The notes beneath the pieces are model-generated. The model had not been told where the DNA came from. It did not search any database and saw only the letters and a list, made by a program, of their open reading frames with translations. Of a stretch of 64,000 nucleotides of DNA, positions 13,560 through 27,200 are shown piece by piece (position 1 is the stretch's first letter; the number at the start of each line of letters is the position of its first letter). This DNA is from Psococerastis gibbosa. Its lineage: Eukaryota > Arthropoda > Insecta > Psocodea > Psocidae. The stretch lies in NCBI GenBank assembly GCA_963971405.1, contig OZ020490.1, forward strand, positions 22,531,464 to 22,595,463, read 5' to 3'. A program made the translations under genes and the position numbers.

Positions 13560-13717
13560 ATAGTCTTCTCCAGCGGGACATAAACTGTTTCGGCATTTAG
13601 GCGGATGAAGTCATACTCGTGACGGTTGGAAGCAAACGGCTGGTCTGTGTGTTTTCGGTTGTAGTCTGGAACAGGTGGCGAGTAATAGTTGTGAGTGGCT
13701 CTGATTAGTGGTGCATC
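13560..13717 (+). promoter_or_regulatory. Possible moesin 5' UTR / core promoter region
   Basis: This short stretch, free of the dispersed repeats, lies immediately before the candidate first moesin exon. I see no clear TATA box at a convincing spacing and cannot place a transcription start. The assignment rests only on position and composition. Confidence 0.25.
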
Positions 13718-13738
13718 ATGGTGGCTAGCGGCAAAGCG
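13718..13738 (+). CDS. Moe: Candidate first coding exon of moesin (7 codons, MVASGKA)
   Basis: The ATG has A at -3 and G at +4, a strong initiation context, and is followed by seven codons and a good donor (GCG then GTATGT). It ends in phase 0, matching exon 2, which starts in phase 0 exactly at ATGAACGTT. ERM genes commonly encode only a few N-terminal residues in exon 1, so the size fits. The upstream 150 bp is GC-richer than its surroundings and lacks the common repeats, as expected of a 5' UTR. It is 8.1 kb from exon 2. The alternative is that translation starts at the Met opening exon 2 or from another first exon I did not recognise. Confidence 0.6.
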
Positions 13739-16700
13739 GTATGTTAAGTCATTAATAGATCATGTTGTTTGCAGTTAATTTATATGGCATAGCGCTGACT
13801 TTATCTGTAATTAGTGTTATTTTAATCATATTATTCTCAGATGAACTACTAACCACATGACCTGGGTTCAAAGCCTTCCATATACACGTAATGCTGTGTA
13901 ACGTTACCTTCACTTTCGCACTGGTTCAAAATTAGTATGGCAAATGAAGAGCTGTCATTTTAGTTCTTAAACTCAACCCATCATACTTACACAAGAAAAT
14001 TCCGTGATAGATATAAGGCCCCGTACCCCCCCCCCCCCCGTTCGCTCCCTACAGAATTAATCTTATCAAAAGTTAGTTCGAGTTCGATTCGTACTTGCTA
14101 GTAACAAAAATAACCGGTCCGAGTTTACTCGAACATGCTTTGCAATTTATCAAAATTAGCAGACAGAGAAAATGAATAATTTCATGGCAAATAATTTTCC
14201 TATGGTTAAATTTCCGATATTTCGGGGGGGGGGGGGGGTCCCATCGTCACTGTTTCTAGTTAGGTCAGACCACATCACACAGCAATAATGGCAGGGCACG
14301 CAATGCATTCAAGCGTGAATTTTCTATCTTTTTTCAAAAAACAAAATTTTTGCACAAACCAAATGGTTTTTTGGGAAAGCAACCTGTCCGGTTTCCTTAC
14401 TCAATTTAACACCTAAAACATGCCTGAAGGTAGAAATAATCGATAGAAAGGTTTCGCAGAAAAATTATTGTTTAATCATTTTTCATGAAAATTTAGTTAT
14501 TTTTATTCTTTTACCCCCAGAAGCAAACTATCAAGGGGCAAGTGACCCCCTGCATTTTGTTAACATTAATAACGACTACAAGATATGTGAATTTAAAAGA
14601 AATCGTTGGAGCCGTTTTTGAGAAATAATTTTTTTAGACGTTTTTTTGGAGTTTTTTGAGAATAAAGCCCCCCCAAATTGAGTTAGCCCGAAGTATAAAA
14701 AATTGTCTCGAGGTATGATTTTTGTAAACCTATACGCCAAATTTCTTCAAAATCGGCCGAGTAGTTTGCCCGGAAATCGATGAACAGACAGACAGACAGA
14801 CATACAGACAGAGCGACAGACAGACATTTCGTAAAAACCACTTTTTTTGGTTCGTGGGACCTCAAAACGTGTAAATCCATTGAAATCTCGGAATCGAAAA
14901 TTTCGACCTTCACAAAGCTTTCCTTATACTACGTATAAATTGGAAAGCAAAAAAGGTGGTAAAGGTACCCCTAATAAAAATATAGTAAACTTTGTTTATT
15001 TATTTAGCAGTACTATGACTCTGTCAGCAGCCCCAGTTTCAGATGCATCAGTGGCAACTTGTCCGGTATTTTGTATTTGTCATGCTTAAGAGAATATGTC
15101 ACGTAGAAAATTGGCACCCCAAAATTGAATATTTTTTATTTAAGTAACTCAAAAAAAGTTATTAAAAATTTTGCTCATCTAAGTTGTAGAAGGCTACTTC
15201 GTGCATTATATAATGGGGTATTTTTACTTTTCGGTTTTGTAGTTCTTCCAAAAATCCCAGAATACGTGTAATTTTAGTCCGTTCTGGTATTTATGAAAGA
15301 ACTAAGTTACCAAAAATTAAATATTTCCTATTACATGATGCATGAAGCAGTCGTCTACAACTTCCATGAGCCAAATCTTTAATGGCGTGCTTTGTTAATT
15401 AAATAAATAAAATAAACCAGTCAATAAAAAGAACCGGTCCGAGATTACTCGAACATTCATTCCAATTTATCAAAATTTCATGGTAAATAATTTTCCTATG
15501 GTTAAATTTCCGATATCTCGGGGGGAGGGGGGTGTTGTCCACCTAATGTCACTAGAGGTGAGGTAAATTCTAGATGGGTCAGGCCAACACATTACCACTC
15601 AGCAATACTGGCAGGGCGCGCAATGCATTTCAACGTGAATTTTTTATCATTTTTTCAAAAAAACATTTTTTCTACAAAACCAAATACTTTTATGGGAAAG
15701 CAGCCTGTCCGGTTTCGTTACTCAATTTAGCACCTAATACATGCCTGAAGGTAGAAATCATCGATGGAAAGGTTTCACAGAAAAATTATTTTTTAGTCAT
15801 TTTACATTAAAATTTAGTTATTTTTATTTTTTACCCCCAGAAGCAAACTATCAAGGGGCAAGTGACCCTACGCATCTTGTCAGCATTAATAACGACTACA
15901 ATATATGAGAATTTAAAAGAAATCGTTTGAGCCGTTTTTGAGAAATAATTTATTTAGACGTTTTTTTTTAGTTTTTTTAATATAAAACCCCCCAAATTGA
16001 GATAGCCCAACAAAGCAAAAAATGGTCCCGAGGTATGATTTTTGTGAACCTACATGCAGAATTTCATCAAAATCGACCGAGTAGTTTGCCCGGAAATCGA
16101 TGAACAGACAGACAGAGCGACAGACAGACTGTAATTTCGTAAAAACCACTTTTTTGGGTTCCTGGGACCTCAAAACGTGTAAATGCGTTGAAATCTCGGA
16201 ATCGAAATTTTGGACCGTCACAAAGCTTTCCTTATACTACGTATAAATTGGAAAGCAACAACAAATTTTCTAGTAGCATGTCCTCTTAATCTCAAAATAC
16301 ATCAGTGACAAACAGCTAGCCAGTGACAGTTCTTTTTTCCTGCATCGACGCTGCTGATGTACTGGCTGTGGCTCAAACGTCCATCAGCTCACTTGATCAC
16401 ATCAAGCAATGGTTACCTAACATTTTCGCGCTCAAACAGCAATTTAGCCATCGGCATCATATTTTGTAGGTTGTGTAAACACAGTACTTCTTGATGAATC
16501 AGTAGAATCCTGACATGTAGAGTAGTGGTACAGACTCCGGCTTTCACCCGAAAGGTTGTTGGGACACTGTTAAACCAGCTGCTAGTGCGAACTGCAATTT
16601 GAACCTTTAAATTGTAACTGGGACAATCCATTCCATATGACTTTAAAATATGAAAAGATATTAAATATCTTTTGGCTTCAATATTTTTACTCGGTAATTC

Positions 16701-19700
16701 TTAATCGAAATTTGTCTATTTGTAAACAAAATGCATTGAAAAATAGAGTAGCCATTTTGGCCTTTTTAATACCTCAAAATTGTCAAGTAAATTTTCCTGT
16801 TATAAGTATGATTACATGGTTTAAAACGAAAATTACATCACCATGTCAGGTAACTACAACATTTTTTTAATTCCATTGAATACCTGCTGTAGTTTCTGTA
16901 GTGAATGGATTTGACGACGTCGAGAACCTTGTAAACAGTGTTCTTTGAGGTTAAAAATGAAATATGTCTTGCCTTGGCGTGTATTCCACTGGTCACTTTT
17001 TCCGTCATATGTAGCTACTTAACTTAACTATTATAAATTAAGTTATAATATGTTTGAGACTTATTATTATGATGTCTGCTACCATATGTTTTTATATTTT
17101 TTCACATCCGTTAAAATTTACAACAGAATACCTCAAAATATCAAAATAATCCCTTACATAAAAAAATTTGAACGTGAAGTAACGAGATATCTCTACACCA
17201 ATTTACAACTTTAATAGTTAATACAGACCCGAACACAGGATTAGCAGAGTGGCGATTCAGTAATGACATACCTCCACAACTTTAAATCTACCTACCGTAT
17301 TCAATACATACATACCGTATATATATGTATACATATAGATACGTAAAAGTATATATATATGTATGTATATGAGTGGATGTGTGTACAGTATATATATAAT
17401 ATTTATTCTAAATTATTCACACTATACCTCATATAACTCTTTGTCTTGCATTTTATTATTGTTTGCTATATTATTATCTTGTTTGATTCCTTTTTTTATT
17501 TTATTTATTTATTTCTTTTCATTAAATCTAATAGTAACGATTATAGATTGTAAATTTATTATATTTCACTTTAACTTTTGTAAAAGGGGGGCCCAGCACT
17601 TGTCCTTTGGGCTCCCCTTCCAAATGTAATTAAATTGTAACTGTTGTACTTAAAGAAATAAATAAAGATTATTATTATTATTATATTATAACTTAATTTA
17701 TAATATATAAGTTAAGTATCTAAGTAATAGTCTTCTTTAAACAAAACTCAACTTTTTTTAATCTCTCATGACGGAAAAATTGACCAGTGGAATACACTAT
17801 GGCTGGGTTTCCACATACGTCAATGGTCAATGGTAAATATGGTTTTGACGTGGTAGCAGACATTTTTAGTATGTCTTTAATCTCTGCTAAAACGTCAATA
17901 CCACATTTACCATTGACCATTGACGTATGTAGAAACCGCGCCTATTTATTGTCTACCAATGCAAACCAAAGTTTATTTTTACTTTTAAAAAAAAACTGTA
18001 ACCTTTGTTTGAAAAAAACGCTAACTAGTCGTAATGTTTGTTTCTATCAAAGCCATACTCCAAGCCGATTTTATTTTGATTTAAAGCCAGCTAGTTTTGA
18101 GATTAAAGTAATGTTAATGCCTAAAATAGTGTGGTGTATAAAGAGTGCATTATTTACATTATGTAATTTGACGTATCTGAGACATGGCGAGTCGGAAAGA
18201 TGCTAGCTAGTAGTAGTAGTATGGTTTGATACAGTCCCAGGCCACGGTGTGGGCCCATAGGACTCAAGATGCTAGCTAAGTTCTTCTTGTAAAAATGAGA
18301 ACTATACCAAGAGGCTTGGGTAAGGCTTGTGTCGAGTTTTATTATTTTGAGAAGTTGTAAAAACCTTGGGCTTGCTGATAGTTTTGTTCTCAAGCCAAAC
18401 GCTGTTGCTAGGGCTCAACTCCATCACTAAGTTGCTTACACTGCACTGTTGCATAGCTCTGTTGAGCCTTACCCTTTATTTGAACTGTGAGCTGTGTCTA
18501 AGAATTACACAGATTCGTGTATAGTCCATAATTACGTACAATTATTAATTAAGGTGTTTTAATTAAACTATCTTAGTATCATCATAGAATGTGACGCTTT
18601 GATGACCGAAGTGAAGTTTAACTTGTCCGCAGTGAGATTTTTTTAAAATTTTTGTACGATAAGAGATTTATTAGGCTATAGCCGTTAAGTTTAAGATTTC
18701 AAAATAATTTGTAAACAAATGACGCACTAATTTTTTTAATGGAATTAATGGATTCTTCGTTATGTATAATAATATTGAAGCTTTCGAATTAATACTACTG
18801 TATAAAGTCAGTATGAAGAGCTTGGTTTTTGTGTAATAATATTCTACGTTAGAAAATGTAAATTTACTGCAAAAGTCAGTATTTTTAATGAATTTTTAAT
18901 TTGACCATTTTCATATCTTGGGGCTGCAGAACGAGTAAATAATTAATAAATAAAAACACCCACTCATCTGTTTACAAATATTTTGAAATCTCTGCCTTGA
19001 AAATTCTCAAAATATTTCTGCGTTTGATAACGGCATGCAGCAGAAGAAACATTATCCTTGACAATTGACACAGCTGTGTTCTTTGTCCATTTTTTTTGTC
19101 TCGCACCGGTTCAACTTGTCTATTCATGTTGCCGACGCGATGATAGCTCAATCACTTAGAGAGCAATCATGAAGGTCATGCCTGACTTTTACAGACACAT
19201 ATCATGCTAAGTCCCTAAAGTTAGTAGTGGCTTTCTACACCATTCCTTTTAATAATTCATATAATTAGCGGTGGAGTTGTTCACTGATAAGGAATGTAGT
19301 ATTTCAGAATGTAGAGGATCACTTCTTCTGCGGGAAGTGACCTAATTGATAGCTTTAAATCGATATTTCCGGAGAAATGAGATTTGTACACGTGTAAGGT
19401 TTCTCTCTCCGGCCGTCTCTTATGAACAATTGCTGAAGTTGCCGAGTTTGCACCATAATTTTTTAATGAAGTTCTTCTAATACCTCTTCTATTGAAGATT
19501 GGCTATCATCATGGCAATTGCAGTCATGATGACTATACTAGGAAAAGGTAATGCAGTGATTTCTCGTTGCCTTCTGCATCCTTATGCCGCTGACTCTTCA
19601 TTGACTTCCTCCGCCTACTGGGCCAGTTTCCCAGCTCCAGCACAAGAGAGTGCCCTGCACCGAAAAAACTAAATTTTTTCGCTTATCTCGGCTCAAACTC

Positions 19701-21223
19701 GGTCCCCTAACTTTTCAGTCGCCATTGCGCGCTTCCATCTTCACCACGAGCATGGATGAATACACGGGGCAGCTGCTGCCCCCCCCCCCCCCAAATTTGG
19801 TAAATCTATTGTAAATTAATTTATTACGCTCACTCTGATTTAATCGATTATACATACGTTTTTCCCTTTTTGACCCACAAATACCCCTCCCCAAAATGGG
19901 CTGGATCCGTCCCTGACGACGAGGAGGTACAGGTAATGGATTTTTAGCGTCTTCGCCTCTGTGGCGATAAGGCATAAGGCAATACTCAGAACCTCAGCTA
20001 CTTTGGAGCCTTAATGAAGTTATGTGGGTAAAACACTGGTGGGGGCATGCTTACGCCTGTTACATTGTGGCAGCAGTGAGTTTGGTTCTGATTATACATT
20101 ATCGCCTGTAGCCGATGTAGGTTGACATTTGCCAATAGCCAAAGGTTCATACGGAAAAATCATGGGGTCGTTGGCATTGGGCTCGGACATTCATATTCTT
20201 ATTATGTGGAAAACATTCTTTTATATTTTTAATTAAAACCTGCTATTATATTATATCTTTATTGCATCAAATTATGAAGCTTTAGATGGACTTTGATGAT
20301 GGAAAATGGCTCGAAAAATCATGCTAATATGTTAAGCTTGATGCTTGTCCAGGCTATAAAGTTGATAATCTGGTTGTTAACCATACGAATGCTATTAACA
20401 AAAAAAAAACTTGTTTCATAGGTAATAACTGTCCTCGTTTGCACCCAATGTTGCCGCAAACTTGCATACAATATTACAGATAGTTAGCTTCTTCAAGGAT
20501 ATTTATAAAAGTACGTACAACTAAGTGAAATGTCAGCCTATGATGGACTCGTTCCTATACTCGTACACAAACGTTAAGTTACGTTAAGCCGAGCTAACAC
20601 CTGTGAATGGTAACCATGTCGGAGCTTAATTACAGAAATTAGAGGATTTAGAAAAACTGGACTTGGTGGCATTCGAACCCGCGATCTAATGCATATATTG
20701 TGTATCCGCAGGCACGGTCCTTGTCCCACCAAGACCAGTTTTTTTAAATTCTCTAATTTCAGTTATAACGAGGAGGTTGTCTCTTCAACATAAGTCAATT
20801 TAATGCCAGTATTATGTACCAATAATGCTACAATATACTGTATGTCGGAGCTTGCACATTGGCCCTTGCAGTCGGCGTCGGTTGGTAAGGAGGTAACCAA
20901 TTTGCCAATGGCTAGAAAATCATTCAGAAACAATACCAATAATTAGAAACCATCTCTTATTTGAGAAAGCTTTCTACACTGTCACAGATGCACTAGCACA
21001 ATGACAACGACAGAACTACTTGATTTTGACGATATTTTTGACGATTTTACTTTCTTGTCAATTACTTGTTGATTAGGTGCATTGTATAATTTAACAGAAA
21101 TATATATTGATTTATATTTATTTATAATGGCCAAAAACTGATAGAGTAGTTGGCAGGGCAAGGCTCAATGGGCCACACTACAAGTAGGCCTACCTACGCC
21201 CATAAAACCCATCAATAGTAATA

Positions 21224-21254
<31 letters not shown>

Positions 21255-24200
21255 TAAATAATAAAAGTAATAATATATGGTGTCTTTCACAACAACACAG
21301 TACGCACCTTCCAGAAAAAAAAAAAAAATGATACGTATGGATTTTCCTGAACTTCAAGTCTGACTGGTAGCTGCTTTCTTAATTAAATATTTCGTTTTGG
21401 CTGTAAATCAGTTGTAGAAAATGTGATAATTCTTTATCTAAGCACATTGTGCAATGATGATAACCTGCTATCGTGCAACCTGTCTCTATGATTTGTGTAC
21501 CTTGAACCCAATCTTTTATTTTTCGGAGTTTTCATTATTAATAAGAAATGCTCATCATTACTGAAAATTACTTATTTCGTGGTTAGTAGAGGGGTTTCAA
21601 AATATCTTGTAAATAAATGACGACCATGTCGTTTTGACGAAATTGATTAATTGCAATTAATTCAAGTGTGGCAAATGCAAAATTAAATTATGGCAATAAT
21701 AAGGACAACAAAAAGTCACTTTCTCTTAATTTTTAAACAAAATACATAATACCCCCTGCTGTGATTATGGTGGATATTTGCTGGAGTTTCAAATGTCCAT
21801 GCGACACTAGCGCCAATGGTTCTTCTAGTGTATTATATTAGAAGTTCTTTGGGATTAACATTTTGCGTTTTGTTTGTGTGCAGATGAACGTTCGGGTGAC
21901 GACGATGGACGCGGAGCTGGAGTTCGCGATCCAGCAGACGACCACTGGTAAACAGCTGTTTGACCAGGTCGTCAAAACTATCGGGCTTCGCGAGGTCTGG
22001 TTCTTCGGGCTTCAGTACACCGACAGCAAGGGCGACCTCACCTGGATTAAGTTATACAAGAAGGTAAGCAATGAAAAGGATGCGAGGTTTTTCGTACATC
22101 CAGACGTGCTCATAGTTTGGTCTGCAGGCTTAGCGCCGACGTAAAAGAATAACTTAACCGGGAATAGCATAAATTATCCTAATTAAACCGCCAATGAATA
22201 TATATTGACTTACAGAGGAAATTAAAAATTAAAATCACAAATTGTTTGTCAACAGATATTAATTGCTGTTCATTGTTAGGCGTAGGTGGGTTTAGTTAGT
22301 TTTAATGCTGTATTTAAATGGTTTAAATAATTCTAAATAAATCACTTGCTTTCCATTCACCTCTCTATCAAGTAACAAAATTATATAACCTATTACCTCT
22401 TTTCCTAAAATGCCATATAAATAACAAACATAAATTTATAAAACTAATAAAAATCTGGATTAAAAAATAACTCAATTCAAATCTATTAGCCAATTGCACT
22501 TTACCCTCCTGTAATTTTCTAGAAACTTAACTCAAAAAAACTAAACTCAAAATTTATTATTATTACTTAAGTTATATAAAAATATTTCTATTTATAACAA
22601 TAAAAGAAAACAATTTTTGGGGCGACCGCGTCCGGATTCTGGTAACTCGGTAATTTCGGTCGCGCTCGCCCTAAAAGTAAAAGGATAATTCTTATGTTAA
22701 AACATCACAATTTCAATCACACAAACCTTTTATAGGTTTTGATTGATGTGCCCACGGAGGAATTTATACATGTATATATTTAGTAGGAAAATTGTTAATT
22801 TCTTAGTGGGTTTGTTTCATTTTGTTAATTTCATTTTGTATTGTATGATAAATATATTTATTTTCTTTCTTTTTTTCTCTTTTTTTTTTCTCCGGCTAAG
22901 TTATTATTTTCCGTTGGTTTACCACAATCTGTGACTATTTCTTGAATGGTGTTCGAAGACTTTCACGGCCCGAGTCAAAGCAATGAGGCAGAACTTTTTT
23001 TTTTAAGTATGAATATTATTCGCGCAGACAAACAATTCAATGAATGTATCCGAATAACCTCTTCAGTCGCCTCTGCAGGTTATACCTGTGTTTAGTTGCG
23101 ATAGGTCACGTGTAGAGGCTCGCACAAGTTCGAACAAGCTACCACTATGCCATCGAAGTCCTTGTCAATTGAAACCAGTTGCGCAAGGAGTTTTGGTCGA
23201 GAAAGATTAAACGCTATATCCGTAACATACAGTACCTATTTATTTTCTTTTTCAAATCATTATACCGCGAACATTACTGGCTAATGGACCGAAATATGAG
23301 TATTTACTCCAGACGATTCTTCTGGCTGACATAGCCATTTGAAGCTACCTACGTTGACGGCGAAGAGAATAGAATACCCCGAAGGAACGGTAGCAAATTA
23401 CTTGGAAGTGAGCTAATTAGAAACCGAACTCGCAGTTCCTGAATTTGCTACCGAGCTTCCGAAGTATTCTCTTCGCGATCAACGTAACGTCGTCCTTTGA
23501 AGATGTCACAGTGTCTATGAAAGGTCTGGAATAAATACTTTATTTCGACAATTTCCCGGATGGTTCTACCTCATTGATTGCTCGAACTGATATTAACTTG
23601 CTTGAACGTTTGGTCAATTGTACCATTTTTACCGTTCATCCACAAACGCATACTTTAGTTTGGCATGGTTTTCATATTTTCCCAGACGGAAGACTGCACA
23701 AACTGCCTGGTTTTGATGTTACCGAAGTGACGTCACAGGTATTGCTACCTTGACATGGTGCCCATGGCCTCACCAGTATAATGTACACTACCTGGTACCT
23801 GTCTGGTACATCTTATACCGGAAAATCCTGCACATCGTTTCTTTTCCTTGCTGTGCCGTGCTTGTTTCTGTAGACTTTTCACTCTTGTTCACTGGCTAAT
23901 TTTACTTCTTGGTCATTGTCCAGTTTGACTTGGTTTTCTCGTACTATCTACATTTCTTTTCATTGTGGTACGGTTTATGCTCACTGAAGCACTTGCTTTC
24001 CGGTTAGTTTTGACAGTGATGTTGTTCAGTGTTGACTGTTGGGTCTATTTTGTTGTTGTTGCAATAACAAGGCCAATTTGCTTTTCAAAAACATCAACAT
24101 TGACATGCTAAACCAAAAGCAGGTAGAATTCTTTTAAACCGAAGGATGCACCGCTGATGCAATGGCATGCCATCATGTTGGAATTCATATACTCATGTTC

Positions 24201-27200
24201 TATGTAGGAGTGACAAAAATATTTTTTGAATCCTGAGGCCACCTGGTACGTTTTGTATATAGGTCATTGGAGACGGGGTATCAGGTGGTCCCAGAATAAA
24301 AAAAAATATTTTTAGTGCACTCGAATGTCCCGTCACTCCTATATAGAACGCTACGCAAAGCTCTCATACGAAATTTGCCATGTTGTTTTGTTGGCTGCGA
24401 TGTAGATGCCCATAAGGCCCGATACTCACGAGCGATTCGAACGCCGGTGATTTGCTAAGAAATTCGTCATTTGGGTAAATGGTTTGGTTATTGGTTGGTG
24501 CAAAAAATAGTCTATTGCTGAACGCACTTCAAAAGTTCTGGTTCGCTGCCGTGTCGGTGTTGAGGGGGCAAACCGTGCACCTGCGTGAGGTCGTGTGGCC
24601 AGTGACAAGCTAGCAACAAAAATTTGCTGAAGTAGACTAAGGTTTGGCACGAATCCCATTTCCTACCAAGACTAATTTCTCAGCGAATCGCCGGCGTTTG
24701 AATTGTCCTTGAGTACCGGGTTCTAAAGTAAAGTTGCCGTAAGGCGCCCATTCCATTGACCGGCTAGGGCTATTTCCAAAAACAGTGATGTGGTAGCAGA
24801 CATTCAAGACTTAGGTGGCGTTTCCACCGACCTCGCATTGCAGAATTGACGGTAATGTTATGTCACTGTTTTTGGAAGTAGCTCTAGCCGGTCAATGGAA
24901 TGGGCGCCTATTCACTCGATGCATTGGGGGGATTGGCACGTCTCACAGTGTTGTTATTTTTTTGTGTTGCTTCTCCTGTGTCCCACATTTAATTCTTGTT
25001 TGATGACAATATAGATTTGCATGATTTTAATTTTGCATGCTTGCACTATCAGGATGAAGCATCTAATGCTGCTTTTCGAGTTGTTCAAAAGTTACGGAAG
25101 AAAGAAGATTATGTTGATGAAGAATGGGTATGTTTAGGTTAGAATGATAAAAATACAGAGATTTTTTTGTAATTATGGAGAATTACAATAGTGAGCGTAA
25201 GAATACCATTTGAAAAAGTCTAATGTGTTACAAAATTTCCATCCCTGTGCTTGCTCCAAATCATCTAATTTACTGTAAGTTTCCTTATTAATTTTTTCAA
25301 GTCGAGTCTTTCAGATTTTCTACTTCCCACGTCGATGCAGTAGGGGTATTCACTGTGTTGGTAGAAATGGGAAAGAAGGTAAAATGGGAAAATAGAGGAA
25401 GTAACTCAGCGTGAGGGTAACTCAGCCAACCATAGAAATAAAAAAAGTACGTTATGCGCCTTCTGTGGGGTAAGAATAATTGATGTTTTAAGCTACAAGG
25501 AATAACCAATTGGGGCGGGCGTTACGTTCTATTCTTCCATCTTAGCTCAGTTTCCTACTTTCCCTTAGGGTAAACCCAACACAGTGAATACCCCTGGTAA
25601 AACCCTTCAGAAAATTTTGTGTATTTCTCCAAGCTTGACGTCACATGTAGCAGTAAATGCAATAGTTACAGTAGAACTACTGTGCTATGTATTACAAGAG
25701 GCGGTTATTAAAGTCGACTCATTTATTGATTGTAGTTTACATATGGAATTAGTCACACAGTATGAATCATTAGAGTTGACATGGGATGCCATGCAATGAG
25801 CTCATCCTTAACTTTACGGTCTAACACGGTTTTCTTTGCTTTACACGCTTACCTGGACAGCAATGTTTGATTTTCCCTAATTGGGTAAGTATGCTAATGC
25901 TCAGGGAATTAGTTGTGAGGAGCTAGTGGGAATACTACCTTAGGCGGGGATTCCACCGACCGGCTAGGGCTAAATACAAAAACGGTGACGTGGTAGCAGA
26001 CATTCAAGACTTAGGCGGGGTTTCCACCGACGTCGCATTGCAGAATGCAAATGACATTGACGGAAATTAGAATTTTTCTTTTTATAGAAATCTATTAAAA
26101 TGTTTGTACTTAACATATCCCATGACGCCATTTTTTAATTTTAGTTTGTTTGTTTGTGATTTTACTGTGTGATCATTGATCAATTTTAACTATGGCAAAG
26201 AGGAAAACAAACATTTCCGTCAATGTCATTTGCAATCTGTGGAAACCCCACCTAAGTCTTGAATGTCTGCTACCAAGTCAGTTTTTGTATTTAGCCCGAG
26301 CCGGTCGGTGGAATCCCCGCCTTACTTTCGACCTGCTTTGGACCAGTCACAGGCAATTCTCTTGCGAATGGTGGGAATGGTCATTGGCGGCTGCAACCCA
26401 TAGGGGCTGTGAAGAGCTGTAACAACCTTAAACCTGTTAATAAGGGGACAGAAGAATCCGGGCTAATCGGCCGTAGTTGATTTGAAAGTAGGCTTCCAAA
26501 CGTTTCGCCAACAACTGCGGTCGACATCTTCAGTGACACTACGTACACTTCTAAGGTTGTATCGCGGAGGTACCGTAGCAACGTAGCCTACTTTCAAATT
26601 GACCACGGCCTTTTACCCCGGATTCTTCTATCCCCTTATTAGACTCCGGCCGTGATAGCCTTCGCTATTAATAGTGTACAGCCCGTAGGAAAGTGGCAGC
26701 CCGAAATTTAAAACTTTTAATTTTTTAATTAATTAACTTGTTATTAAAGATTTGGCTCATCAAAGTTGTAGAAGGCTACTTCATGCATAATATTATAAGA
26801 TATTTTTAATTTACGCAATTGTAGTTTTTTCAGAAACATGCAAATATTTTATATAAACAATTACTTTTCACGTATAATCGATTTTATAAAAAAAGAACAT
26901 ACTTTCGAAAATTAAAAATATCTTATAATATGATGCATGAAGTAGCCTTCTACAACTTTGATGAGCTAAATCTTTAATAACATGCTTAGTTAATAAAATA
27001 AAAAATATTAAATTTCGAGCTGCCAATTTCCTACGGGCTGTACGCTCTTAAACCTTAAACCTGGTTCTTAACTTTAACAACCTTGCCATAACTCAATCTG
27101 TCATATTAGAGAAGTCATGATCGCAGATGCCAGTGAACAGCGTATTATTATTTTATATACACTCGCCTTATGATTTGCAACCAAACAAGTTGAAATAAAT

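Larger units (their letters stand above)
13739..21883 (+). other. Moesin intron 1 (8.1 kb)
   Basis: Bounded by the candidate first-exon donor and the exon 2 acceptor. It holds two roughly 840 bp poly-G/CAGA elements, a TTAA-type MITE remnant, a TIR element with a retroelement 3' end inside it, AT microsatellites near 17310-17390 and 21220-21250, and otherwise unclassified AT-rich sequence (18260-21860). Confidence 0.55.

Noticed and set aside
22618..22674. Small GC-rich hairpin (GGGCGACCGCG / GGTCGCGCTCGCCC)
   Set aside because: Imperfect and single; could be a MITE remnant but nothing else supports a function.
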